A program made the translations under genes and the position numbers. The notes under the pieces were generated by a model. It searched no databases. It saw nothing but the letters and a program-made list of their open reading frames with translations, and was not told the DNA's origin. DNA of 64,000 bases from Smittia aterrima (taxonomy: Eukaryota > Arthropoda > Insecta > Diptera > Chironomidae), in assembly GCA_033063855.1 (NCBI GenBank), contig CP093830.1:11780854-11844853 (forward strand), in the 5' to 3' direction. This document shows positions 25,305-36,700 of this stretch, piece by piece; positions within the stretch are counted from its first letter, which is position 1; every line of letters begins with the position of its first letter.

Positions 25305-26905
25305 TCAATTCTCAATACGAAAGTTGTTTTTCAACTGTTGCCAGCATTCGTAATATTTATGATCCAATTTGTTGCAAATCTCTTGGCCCCATTTCGTCGT
25401 TGCCATGCTCAATGATGACTCAAACATGAATGCTTGAGTGCCATCGGCAACTCGCTGTGGTTCAAGTTTTGCTGACGATGCTTGAACGAAACATTGGTGG
25501 TCAGGTCCGTGAGGAGTCATTATCGAGTGTAGAGTCGCACCGCCTGGTAAGAATCCGCCTTCCTTCGCTTCGTACTTTCCGAGAATCAAACCCATAAACT
25601 CACTCATGCAGTTGCGATGATAATAAGGAGGACGGAATGTGTTCTCTTGCACTGACCATCGTGGAGGGAAGATGACAAAGTCTGCAATCGCTGTTCCATA
25701 ACGAAGCGATGGACAAGTCAAAACAGTGAAGATGCTCGGATCCTGTCAAACGAGAAAAGCAACTAATTAAAAAAATCTCTTCTGCTTCGTCATTACCCAC
25801 GAGACAACACTTACACAGTGATCAAACGAGACTGAGTTGATGACCATGAATTTGGCCAGATTGTATTTGTACGGCACATAATTTCCATGCCACGCGACGA
25901 CATCAAATGGCGAATGATTTTGCGTTGCTTTGAAGAGAGCTCCTTGGAACTTTGAGATTACTTCGTAGTTAACAACATCACGGTCTTCAAACCAAACTGT
26001 TGGCGTTAGAAAATCTCGGGGGTTTGCGAGTCCGTTGGCGCTGTCAAGATCTTTCAATTAATTTTCTGAAGTATTTTAATTATTAAACTTTTCGTACCCA
26101 ATTGGTCCGAGGTCGGGCAACTGGAAATGTCCGTCGAAAACTTCTAAAATGTAGCCGCGAGTTGGGCCTGCAACACTGACCGAAAATCTCATTCCCTGAG
26201 GAATAACGCAAATTTCATTTGGCTCGACGAAAAGTTTTCCAAACTCCGTGGTGATGTCGAGAGCTCCTTGCTGTGGGACGATTAGAAAGTCGCCATCGCT
26301 GTTATAGAAAGCTCGATCTTTCATCGAAGTATTGCAAGAAAAAACATGAACGGCCAGTCCATGACGTGATTTCTCGTCTCCGGCGCCACAGATTGTACTC
26401 AAGCTTTCAACGAAATCAACATTCGTGCCAGCGCTTGGCAACTGAAAAGGATTCCAACGGAACTGACTTGGGTTGGGATGAGCTTCCTTCCAGTTTGATG
26501 TCAGATATTTTGCCGCAAGAAAAGGTTCGAAAGGATTGTGAACCGCGGATGGAAGAATTCGATAAAGCCAACTCCTGACGTTCTCCCCTCTTGGCGCAGT
26601 GAAAGCTGAGCCGGATAATTGCTCTGCATATAATCCGTAGTCACACTTCTGAGGACTGTTCTGACCTTCAGGTAAAGCGTTTGGATAATTAGGGTGCTCG
26701 GACGAGAACTCCGATCCGAAACCTGACAAATACTGCAATAAAAGTTAATTCTCTTGAGAACTTTTTAAAGTCGATAGGGTTTCTCAATCGGGCAACCCGA
26801 AAGGATCCAATTAGATGTACTAATTAACTTTCGTTATCATCTCACAACACGCTTGTAAATTTCCTCTTCACATTTGCGATAAGAACTCACTTTATACTCC
26901 GGCAT
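25305..26905 (-). CDS. hgo: Homogentisate 1,2-dioxygenase, 437 residues
   Basis: This Fe(II) enzyme (EC 1.13.11.5) opens the ring of homogentisate to maleylacetoacetate in phenylalanine/tyrosine breakdown, in the cytosol. Four exons join in phase: 26905-26891 (only 15 nt, encoding MPEYK), 26732-26098, 26040-25815 and 25742-25305. The joined start reads MPEYK then YLSGFGSEFSS, the family signature. Further conserved blocks are LPEGQNSPQ, YAEQLSGSAFTAPR, RSWLYRILPS, AWHGNYVPYKYNL, RPPYYHRNCMSEFMG and MTPHGPDH. By comparison with the human enzyme (His335, Glu341, His371), the iron ligands are His334, Glu340 and His370. The length fits the family (human 445). The tiny first exon is easy to miss; without it the protein would start at a non-ATG codon. 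Tyrosine catabolism matters to blood-feeding insects, but the sequence does not show the diet. Confidence 0.96.
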
Positions 26906-28168
26906 TGTGCACAAAATCAAGAAAGAGCTGACACGAGAACTGTGCGGAGATAAGATGATTCAGTTGCGACTTGAAGCACGTCTCAAACGAAACTGGAGTC
27001 GGGGCAGATATGAAAACAAATTAAATTCAGAAAGAATTTATTAGATTTGTGTGTCTAGTTTTCGAGGGAAAACGAGTTTCGAGCTTGAGAGAGTGAAAAC
27101 AACAAAAATAAAACATCTCAGCACAAAACTGAAATAAACAAACGTTGTTGATGAACGTTTTGCGTTTTGTGGGCTCGCTTCGACCGGAATTTCTAATTAA
27201 AATTCAAGATTTAGCGAAAAGGCTCGACGACTGTGGCTGCTCGACGTTTTGCCTTGATTCTGAGGTTTTGCTTTGGAATTTCAATTTTGTCTACAAAGAT
27301 TGCGAGTCTTACAAGACCGAGAATGCAAATTAAAACATTGTGACGACTTTGATAACTGCACAAGCGATGAAGACTTGTTTTAAATGCTTCAGCAGTCTCT
27401 AAGCGAATCGCGAATGTTAATGAAACCACAAAGTAACTTCTACTGTTGTTGAAAACTTCATCAATTAATTAAATTTGTCGGAAAGTTGTCTCTTTTGTTT
27501 GACGTCACGTTGGTTGATTTCAATTAGCATTTTAATGATAAGTTTCCTCTGGCAACTGAAAAGTTTTTAATGAAAAATTATTTATGTGGAGAGCCGAAAA
27601 CTTGTGGATTATGACAAAAGTTAGAAGGAAAACTCAGGAATCAAGATTTCTATTCTCATTCGAGTCGATTTCACTCGCCTTGAGGGATGACTGATTAGCA
27701 TAACAATAGATTTTCTTATCCGCTGTGACCCCGAGATGGAAGAGCTTTTCCAACTCGAAATCTCGAAGATTGAAATTTGTTTGTTATTGACGAGATATTC
27801 AAGGCAAACGAAGGCGTCGATTGAATTCAAAAACATCTTTCAAAGTTTAATTCTATTGAGTTAATTTAAGTTAAGCTCTCTCTCTCTCTTCGCTCTCGTT
27901 TGAATATTTCTTCACTCGAATTGAGTTCAATAAGAATCTCAGCAACGTAATCAAGTTATGTTAATTTCACAGACAAAATGAATTTTCCTTGTCTCATCAG
28001 ACTCGAGTACCGATTCAGTAAACACAACAGCAAATCGTCGGTGATTGCTATCTTCTCGGAAGAGTAATCGTTGTCATTTCCTTCGAGCATTATAAATACC
28101 ATCATAACAACGCTATAAACTAATCCTATCGGAAAACGTTCCTCATTGTCCTCGACTAATTAAGTCAA
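26906..28168. other. Intergenic DNA
   Basis: It presumably holds the promoter of the minus-strand dioxygenase gene at its left end. No supported gene. A CT-rich run (ctctctctctctct) lies near 27873-27888. Confidence 0.5.
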
Positions 28169-28839
28169 TTAGTGTCGGACAAATTTGATACATTTTTCAT
28201 GAACTAAAGTAATCAGCAAACAGAGAGCAACTGAGTGTCCAAGTTCTTCACACAAAACTTTTCCTATTTCTTCAAACATCGCCAACCCGATGCTCACAAA
28301 TTTGTTGATTTCATCAAAAGTAAGCAAAAGATTTTCTCTCGTTCGAGGGAAAAACAGTTTATCTTTGTTCTTGAAGAGAAGTTTGCCTGAGGGAGGAAAC
28401 ACATCGTCTTCCCACATTTCTGTTTCTTTCCAACAATAACTAAGGAAAAAAAAAGTTTCGATGGGAGAGTGAAAGGCAAAGAGAGATAAACGATATCGAA
28501 CAGTGAAGTTGGCCAAAGAAATGTTTTTTGTTGAATTTTCGATTACTCATCAAACATCTCTCGAAGTCGACAAAAGCTTTTCTGTGACTGACGAAGAACA
28601 TTTTTATTGACTAAGCAAAGCGAGCGATTGAGATGGACATTAGTGACATCGTCGGGGAAACGAACTAATGCCAATGTCATCACATTTTGAAAGCTCTTGT
28701 CATTCTTAATTTTCATCAATTTGATATCGGATGAGTGTGGACGAGCGAGAACGATAAAAAGGAAGAACCAATCGTCGGCAAACATTTCGATTTTCTTAAA
28801 TCCGTTGCCTTCAGCTTTAATGATAAAGAAGAAATTCAT
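28169..28839 (-). CDS. Unrecognised two-exon gene, 187 residues
   Basis: Exon one runs 28839-28547 from ATG to a donor GTAATC. The acceptor at 28441-28440 follows a strong pyrimidine tract (ACTTTTTTTTTCCTTAG). Exon two runs 28439-28169 to TAA. The 293-nt and 271-nt exons keep one frame, with the split codon reading Asp, and both have codon use like neighbouring genes. I do not recognise the protein. There is a hydrophobic patch (DDWFFLFIVLARP) near residue 22, a middle part rich in Asn, Lys and Arg, and a hydrophobic C-terminal segment (SVALCLLITLVHEKC, about residues 163-177). There is no clean signal peptide. It could be a lineage-specific gene. The start has a weak context, so an upstream exon is possible. 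The model rests on splice phase and codon feel only. Confidence 0.5.
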
Positions 28840-30116
28840 TGAAGCGGCTGATTTCTCCGGATTTCCATCAAATTGTCATAAAGTAAGAATGTCTTTGATC
28901 ATCAGGGAAATTCGAATGAAGACGTGACCTTGTCCTTATTATAAATATTCGCCATCAATCCGGATGTCGTTAAAATTTCATTATCACTTCGAAGTGGAGC
29001 GGGAAAGCTTTCATATCCAATCAAAAGCTCTTTGCTCTGCCGCCCTCTGGCTTTCCTTTTTCTCATTCAATCTGTTCGATGGAATCTCGAATATCCAACT
29101 GATTGTGAAAAATGATGTTCGATGGTAGAGCTCGAGGAAACGAGCAGATATGCTGGAGCTATACATTTTATCTTGATTGGTTGGATCGACTGTACTGTGA
29201 TTATTAACCCAAGACTTCCGCTTTCGAAAAAATTGATTCGTTCGTTGATTTATTCTTTTTTATCGTTTGAAAGCAATTCTGATTTATCAGAGATTATCTC
29301 TGTTAATGAGATCAGTAACCGCTTGTAGCTATGCTCTTGAAATCTTTATTTTTCAAAGCCGCTTCATAACATTTTTGATTGAGCCATTTCCTTAGACGCG
29401 AGTTTTTCCATTACCCGGCGGTAACATGTGCTGTTCCCTCTCTTGACGATGACTAACTTTTGTATTCTTAAGCTTTTCTGAGGTTCTGTGTAATAATTAT
29501 AATGAGCATTCATGAATGCAAACTTTATCATTGTTACGGAAACACGGAAAGTACGTCATCGCTACAGGTTTTTGAGACAACAATGTAAACTTTTCTTACG
29601 ACGAAACTTTTTCGTCATTCGCTAATGAATAATTAAAATGAGATTGCTTGAAACTTTTTTGTTTAAAGTATTAATAAAAGTTTTCTTGAACGTAGCTCTG
29701 CACTTGAGCTAATCGAAAATGATAAATGAAGCGGTTTACCAATTTGCCAATTAGTGAGATTGTTGGATGTCTGTGAATGTTTGCTAAACTCACGAAAATA
29801 GTTTTGTTAAAGCAACATTTGCATTTTACCAAAGCAACGAAACATAAGTTGAGAGAAGGCAAGAGCACTTTACTAGATTAAAATCTTCAAGCTTGTAGAG
29901 GTTTTTCTTTTCAGGAGCGCAAACACTTTTAGGAAAATTAATTTACGAACGTAAATCTCATGAATTTAAAATTTATCTACAAGTTAACTTGAAACTCAAG
30001 CCTTAAACTTTACATCACTTTCTCATCTTGCACAACCTCGAAGGAGAATAATTGCAATATTTCAATTCAACAAATTAAATCGATCGTCTGAGAGTTCCGC
30101 TCTGTCGATTTCCTAA
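28840..30116. other. Intergenic DNA
   Basis: No gene seen. Frames at 29122-29328 (plus) and 29671-29868 (minus) are short and have no recognisable features. Confidence 0.5.
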
Positions 30117-30416
30117 TTAGCAACATTGAAATCTGCTGGCAACGATTGAATCGATTTCGATTTGTAAATTTGGCAAATTTGTTTTGTTATTCCTCTCGAA
30201 ATGTTGTCGTAGTCGTCGATAAACAATTGGGAACAGTTGTGGATTTATTAAAATCGGATCGAGTCGTCGAAAGCACTCGAGACAAATTTGCATAAGCAAA
30301 TATTCTTCAGACGTCGCGAATTTATTTTTGATCCATTCACAGCTTTGCAAAGTCAAGTTCTCGAGCTTATGATGACTATGAAAGACTTTTGATATGCGAG
30401 ACATTGCTCTACTCAT
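30117..30416 (-). CDS. Hypothetical small protein, 99 residues
   Basis: A single open frame from ATG at 30416 to TAA. A second ATG four codons on may be the real start. I do not recognise it. The protein is basic and likely helical, with four cysteines: one in the segment SCEWIKNKFAT, two in QICLECFRRL and the final pair CC at the C-terminus counted with them as five in all if both last residues are included. There is no signal peptide or membrane helix. Codon use resembles the confident genes. It lies about 320 nt downstream of the odorant-binding protein gene on the same strand. It may instead be part of a multi-exon gene or chance coding potential. Confidence 0.4.
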   Translation of the reverse strand: MSRAMSRISKVFHSHHKLENLTLQSCEWIKNKFATSEEYLLMQICLECFRRLDPILINPQLFPIVYRRLRQHFERNNKTNLPNLQIEIDSIVASRFQCC

Positions 30417-30691
30417 CAATTAAGTCGACTTTGATTTCCGTCTAATTACACTTCCTCATTTTCGTCACATCATGTGCTCGTTGGTTCTTAGAAAATCTTT
30501 CTTGACATGTAATACGGCAAGAAATGTGTGTAATCCAATAAGTCAAAGCTCTTGACAATTCTCTTTGTGAGCTGTGAAGAGAGAGAGATCGATTGACGAT
30601 GATAGAAGATGTTGACGAGGGAATAATTTCCTGATTGACTAGTTGATCGAACCCTTGAACGCAAATTAAAGTTTTGCTGCTTTTTTAAAGT

Positions 30692-30697
30692 TTTATT
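30692..30697 (-). terminator. Polyadenylation signal of the odorant-binding protein gene
   Basis: AATAAA on the minus strand about 40 nt after the stop codon of the odorant-binding protein gene. Confidence 0.55.
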
Positions 30698-30735
30698 GAA
30701 ACATCATCGTTCGTCAGGTGCATTATTAAAATTAA

Positions 30736-31227
30736 TTAAGGAAAATAAAATTTCGGATTCTCCTTGAAGAGACATTTCATCAGAGTGTAGGCTGACTCAC
30801 AAGGATCTTTGATGCCAACGCTAACATCTTTGCAATTCTCAAACGCTCTTTTGCTGTCGTCAACAAGCTCCTCAGGCATCATCGTGTCGAGAACCTTCAT
30901 AACGCCATCGAACTGGAGTTTACCTTTCTTCATCTGTTGATTAACAAATTACTTGAATAAGAATGCTAACCAAGTTCATTAAACGACTCTCACCGTCTGC
31001 ATCATCTCCAATACACAGTTTACATAACATTTCGTCTCCCTTAGATCGTCTATTTGGGTATTCCTCAATTTCACAAGACTTTCTTCACTCACTTTCGTTT
31101 TCGGGATACAAACTAATTTAATTGGGTCCGCCATTTCATCCATTTGATCCAGAGTGAGCCTTGCGCTGCTCACTTGTGAGACAGCAAGTGCTGCGATGAA
31201 AACTAAACTTTTACCGAGTGAGAACAT
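30736..31227 (-). CDS. Classic odorant-binding protein (PBP/GOBP family), 143 residues
   Basis: A small secreted carrier for hydrophobic ligands, typical of antennal sensillum lymph though many members act elsewhere. Two exons, 31227-30994 and 30933-30736, join at phase 0 over a 60-nt intron. The signal peptide is residues 1 to about 22 (MFSLGKSLVFIAALAVSQVSSA). Six cysteines are at 40, 67, 71, 112, 123 and 132, giving spacing 26-3-40-10-8, exactly the classic pattern, so three disulphides 1-3, 2-5 and 4-6 are expected. The C-terminus KFYFP resembles that of fly LUSH (FMWP), where the tail closes the pocket; the overall look is of the LUSH-like group, but I would not name an orthologue. The ATG at 31227 is chosen because the frame further upstream only offers TTG and this ATG begins the signal peptide. 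It appears alone here rather than in a cluster of paralogues. Confidence 0.93.
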
Positions 31228-31245
31228 TTCGTTAGAAACTTCAGA

Positions 31246-31278
31246 CTTCAAGTGAGAAAGTGATGAGTGCTTTTAAAG
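31246..31278 (-). promoter_or_regulatory. Possible core promoter of the odorant-binding protein gene
   Basis: A TATA-like TTTAAAAG at 31271-31278 on the minus strand lies about 45 nt before the ATG, with TCACTT near 31250-31255 as a possible initiator. The match is looser than for the Kazal gene. Confidence 0.3.
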
Positions 31279-32512
31279 CTTTTCCATGTTTTATTTCGAA
31301 TTTATGCAAATCATACAAAATGCGGTAGTTAAAGATTGGAAAATAATCTCAGTATTTAGCGATGATGACGATGCATTTGTTGTGAAGTCTGATGATTAAC
31401 AGGAAGTTTTCGTTCAAGTGCAAAGTTCCACAACCACGAGACAGAGGAAAACTTTCGGAGTTCATGTCTTTAAACTTTATGTGCAAGATAAATTCTTAGA
31501 AGCACCAACTTCTACCAACACTTCTCTCGTGAATTATGGCTTTGCTCTTGTCACTGACACCTTGACACGAGAATATTAAATTATTAGCTTGCGGTTGTTT
31601 TCATGGGTAAAAGAAACGTTTATTTATGTTACAAAAAGTTATCTCATCTCATAAACTTGATGCTTGCAACATCATTTCGTCGTGCGCTTCTCCGTATGGT
31701 TAGCATCGTGTTAGTGACATCTTTATTGCTCTCCCTGTTTACGACCAGACTTTAAAGGAATAATTCGATGCTCAAAAAGCAAAGGAAAAACTAAAACGCA
31801 TTCAGCAAATTTAACTCTCTCTTGCTTGTTCAGCTGCTGAAAGCTTCGTTTGTCGGCGAAACAATTCTACAACGTTTCGCATAAATTTTCATGCTGTGAA
31901 AAACGCTAAAACATAAACATAACGAACATGTGTGTAGGCTTTTGTTGCCGTCACAAATTTAACTGCACAATAAAAGCTCAATGTTAGATACAACAAGCTT
32001 TGTTGTAATGATACAGCTGAACAAAGAGGATTTAATGAATAATCAACGCGAAATTTAATTTGAAAATCAAGCAATACCCGTGAGCTGCGAAATGTTTAAA
32101 ATTTTGTAACTTCAGAGATCGATTGTTGGATTTCTTCACGAATTTATTTACAAAGTCGAATTCTTCAAATGATAAGTCAAGAACTTTCTTTGAAACTTAT
32201 TTCGAGTCTCAATCAACTCTTGAACTTTTAATCTTTACATTTACAAAGTTAAGGCATTCAAAGAGAATTTTATTTTCTGCGAAGTTTCTTTATTCATTTA
32301 CGAGTAAATTAATAAAATGAAATATCTTGAGTGCAGTAGACTAATATAAATCTTGAGAGATTTTCTCAGTCTAAAAGATTTTACAAGTCGATGTAAAAGG
32401 GAAATGAAGAATAGCTCGAAGAGAATTTTTTCCTTGGATTCTTGACGGCAACAAAGTAAATCACTTAAAGGTTTCATACTTCTTGAACTTAATTAAATTC
32501 CTTTGGCATTAT
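31279..32512. other. Intergenic DNA
   Basis: No gene seen. It should contain the upstream control region of the odorant-binding protein gene and the 3' end of the SDR gene, both minus strand. Confidence 0.5.
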
Positions 32513-33791
32513 TCACTTCTTCAACTTTGTCCACTTCTCACTAACATCCCACAACCAAGAAGCCATGTCGTCGTCCAATCCACGCTTTGAAATCTTGTCA
32601 ATCGCACATTCCCTTTGAAGAAATTATTTGATCAAAGTCCAATCTTTAAGTTATTTCAACTGAAACTCACGAAAAGTATTTTCCCGAAATGTTATCCAAC
32701 TCAGGATCAAGTGCTATAAGTTAAGAAAACTTTCCCGTCTGTCGTCAACAAGAAACTTAAGCTCACCTGCATAAATTGTTGTTTGTGTGCCTTGCTTCAA
32801 AGTCTTGAAGAAGAGAAACAAAAAAGCTTTCACAACAAATTTGTTAAACAGAATTGTAATCTTTCCGATGTGCCGACTAATTTCTGTGTTGACACATCCG
32901 GGATGAAGGGCGTTTGCTGTCACTTGAGTTCCTTTCAGTCTCTTCGCCAACTCTCGAGTGAACAGGATATTTGCTAGTTTGCTTTGAGAGTAACAATTCG
33001 CTTTGCTATATGACTTTTCACTGTTCAAGTCTTGTTTCTTTATTTTACCGAAGCGATGAGCGAGACTCGACACATTGATGATTCGACTCGGGTGGGATTT
33101 CTGTCAACAAGGATGGCAAATTGCTAGGCACTAATCGTCTTAAATAAAATCTCATTTTCCTTCCCCCGAAAAGAGAAATATTTCTCAATTATTTTACCTT
33201 GATCATGGGCAGAAGCAGATTTGTCAGCAGAAAATGTCCGAAGTGATTCACCCCAATTTGAAGCTCCAAGCCGTCTTTTGTTCGCGTGAGCGGCACGGCC
33301 TGAAATAGAATGCTCGTTGGCGATAAAGAATAAAACATTTCGAAGTAAAACCACTTTACCATGACACCGGCGTTGTTTATCAAAATATTAAGGTTTTCCT
33401 CTTCCTCTTGAAATCTTTGAAAAGGGAAATTTTTGTTTACGCGGAATCTCGAAATATTATCAATTTACTTCTCAGAAAAGTCTCTAATTGACTCGAATGA
33501 TGCCAGATCAAGATGTCTCACGAAAACTTTCGAGTTTCCACTTCGATCAATGATTTCCCTTCGAGCGTCTTCGCCACGTGCGAGAGATCTACAAGCGATG
33601 AAGACTTTGGCACCTCTAAGAAAAGCTCAATTAGTCAGAACATCACTCGATAATCAACAAAGTCTTCATTGGAACCTGTTTGCTAATTCTACGGCAGTTT
33701 CTTTGCCGATGCCGGAGTTGCCACCCGTTATCAAAACAACTTTCCCATCGCATCTCGTCGACTTTTTATAGCTTGTGCCCTGAATGAACAT
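32513..33791 (-). CDS. Short-chain dehydrogenase, retinol dehydrogenase 11-14-like, 298 residues
   Basis: An NAD(P)-dependent oxidoreductase of the classical SDR type, probably acting on retinoids or other lipid alcohols and carbonyls. Seven exons agree in phase: 33791-33676, 33615-33469, 33414-33360, 33299-33198, 33100-32767, 32713-32671 and 32612-32513; introns are 53-97 nt. The Rossmann motif TGGNSGIG is at 22-29, NNAG at 101-104, the catalytic Ser at about 152 (NVSSLAHR), and YSQSK with Tyr177 and Lys181. GVNHFGHFLLTNLLLP and HPGCVNTEISRH are typical of the RDH11-14 branch, as is the hydrophobic segment at about 213-235 (ILFNKFVVKAFLFLFFK). Unlike vertebrate RDH11 there is no N-terminal membrane helix; the protein starts about 17 residues before the first strand. 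The substrate cannot be read from sequence. No paralogue lies beside it. Confidence 0.93.
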
Positions 33792-36700
33792 TCTGCAATC
33801 AAGATGAATTGAAAGTCGCGCGATGAAGGCGAAAGAAAATGTTGATTAATGAAAAAAAATCTTTCGTTTGCTTTCGAGAACTTTCTTGAAAGTGCGATAA
33901 AAGACGAAGAAGTCGTGAATCTGTATTTGCGTCACGTCGCCACCGCTCACCTTAATAGAATGAAAGCCAATAATGATGTTGCTGTGATATTATAATGGAT
34001 TTTGAATTCCTCATACTTCAACTTAAGAAAAAGCTCATTCAGCATTTCCGAAAGCATTTTCTTTTCAATTTAATCACTTTGTTTCGTTGCGGAGATGGAA
34101 AAACTTTTCGCAGCACAGCAGAGCGAAGCCGTAAGAAAGAGAGAAAGTGGATTAGCGGCTCTACGTGAAAATTGATATAAATTTTCAGTACTCGAGAGTT
34201 TTGCTTGTTGAAACGAGGATTATTCAAGTTTTTTTTCCACTTCACTTAAGTCTTAAGTTTCGCCCACAAATCCAGACACAACACTTACTCGACTGCCAGC
34301 GGTGAACTGAGAACTCAATGATTAAAATTGCGAGAACTTTAAGCTCAAGATAAGATAATTTTTTAAGTGGAAAGTATTTAAAGATTATGAAATCACCCTT
34401 GTTATCAAAGTTCACGAATTAAATAGAAGATTTGATAGTCACCCTACAAAACTTTTCTCTAAGAATTATTCCCACAACCTTTGGCTACTGCTTGGAAACT
34501 CGTTCAAGGAATTCTACTTTCACAACAAAGCAGGGTGCAAAGAGATTTATTGCGGCAACCTTTATTTACTTTTACAATCGCTTGAAAATCCAAGCATGGA
34601 GCGAGATTCCATGAATTAACATAAAAACACCGTTCAGCTCTGTTAAAAGCATTGTTTCTCACATTGGTTTGAAGTGGCACATGGAAAACCTATAAATTCA
34701 CGTAAAACATTTTCGATTTCAACTTCCCCTTCCTCACCTACTTTCTCACCATCTCCTTTAACTCAAAATCAATAAACAATGTTTGTACACACCAATAAAT
34801 CACTCCCTACGATCGTTTGGTTTTCGTCAGGTGAAAAATGAATCGTGTGAACATTGAATTGTTCTGGAATTGAAATTCAATATCAATCACACTCTCAAGT
34901 GGAAAACGGCAAACAATTAAATTGAAGGAAAAAGAAGTGAAATGGAATGAAAAGTCTTCATTTGTTGAAGGGATTCTCGAACATTTTTTAAATTAATTAA
35001 TTTCTTCGACTGATTTCTCTACACGAGAAAGATTATAATCAAACAAAAGTTTTTTTTCTTCCACAGAATCCTTTCACGTTAACCTTTTCATGATGAGAGA
35101 ACATGAAAGACGTTCGTTCGATGTGAAAAACGAATCAAACAAGCAGGAATCACATTTGCTTCATTGCATTTTTCAATTTCCTTCTCCGCTCTCTACAAAA
35201 GAAATTTTCAGAGAAAATTCAATCACATTTTTGCAATCGCAAACAAAAAGGCGAAAAGAAAGAAATTCTTTATCTCGAATCTCGTTTACATGATTTCATT
35301 TTCTATCTTCCTCAACATGTATGCAAATCATTTATTCGCTCTCTTCCTACCTTCGAGAATTCAATTTGAAGAAAGCGTTCGACGATTTGATTTGTTCAGA
35401 GCGGTTTCCCTCTGTCGGTCGAGACTAAATTATTATGCATTTTAATGAAGCTAATGCTATTAAAGCTCTCGTCTATCTGTGAAGTACTCTCGAGTCTTTC
35501 CAATTATTTTTCTGTCAGATGCGTCGAAGTGATTGAAATGACCTTTCAGACTAAAACAAAAGCTTTTCGAATGTTATGACCAAACCCTTGACAATCTCGT
35601 ATCTTTCTCTTTCTCTGCTCCTCGTGTAATCACAGATCTCCATGTTTCCGAAATGCGAGAAGCTTTCGTAAAGTTTTAACAAAAAGAGCTTCAACATTGA
35701 AGCCCCTTAAAAGCTCATGTGATTAAGCTACCTTTTCTAATTAATGCCCAGCAAATTTCCTGCTCGAAATAGACTAAATAGAGCTTGGCGACCCTTTGCT
35801 CCTCACTTTTCTCTTCACTTTTATGGTTTCGGGTCAGTCAGTGTTACATAATAAAACTCAAAATTTAATTAAATTAATGACTCGAGCCACGGATAGTTTC
35901 CCCTTTCCCTCTAATTGCGACTACGAGAATCGCCGCGATAGTCAAAAGTGCAGAGTTGTGTGTGTGTTCACAAAATGAGTTTTATCGAGTGAAAATGTGG
36001 AGAGAACAAGCGAGCTATTAATTTCAGGATATTTCAAAGAATCGCTTTACTGCAACTAAATAAATTCCTGGACCATCAATTAACACAATAATTGATGGTG
36101 ATGAAATAATTTGGTTTATTTCGAATGAATGTGCAGCAGATGGCGACTGCACATGTTACTCGATAAAATGTTTCACTTAATTGAATTGATGAACGTCGAA
36201 GTCAAACATTGACAAGTTGATGGCTTTATGATGGAAGACGCTGCTTGCGTAGATTCGGCAAATCAAATTATTTTACCGTTAAGGGATTAATTTTATTATT
36301 GATCGACTGAAGGTTCATTGATTACAGATTCAAATTATTATTTGATCATCTTCCTTTACCTTTGGGAGTAAGGCACGAAGCTTTCGAGATGAAAAAAAAA
36401 TCGGAATTCTCGCCACCCTCTTCATCATCGCTTCATTCATCTTTTGTGAGTAGAACTCGTAAATGAATTTTCGTCTCTCCACTCTCGACTGAGGTTACGA
36501 CAGAAAAGCTCTCACAAGAAACTCGAAGAAGAAGTTTAGAAAATTCTCAGTTCACAATGGAAAATTGTTTATTCATTCATCTCGACGAAGCACAGCACTT
36601 CGCAACAATGGACGATGACAGCGCAGAATCCTTCCACTGCGAGAGAGTTTTCAACTTCCTATAAAATGTTTTGAGATCAAATGACTCATAAACGAGGAAG

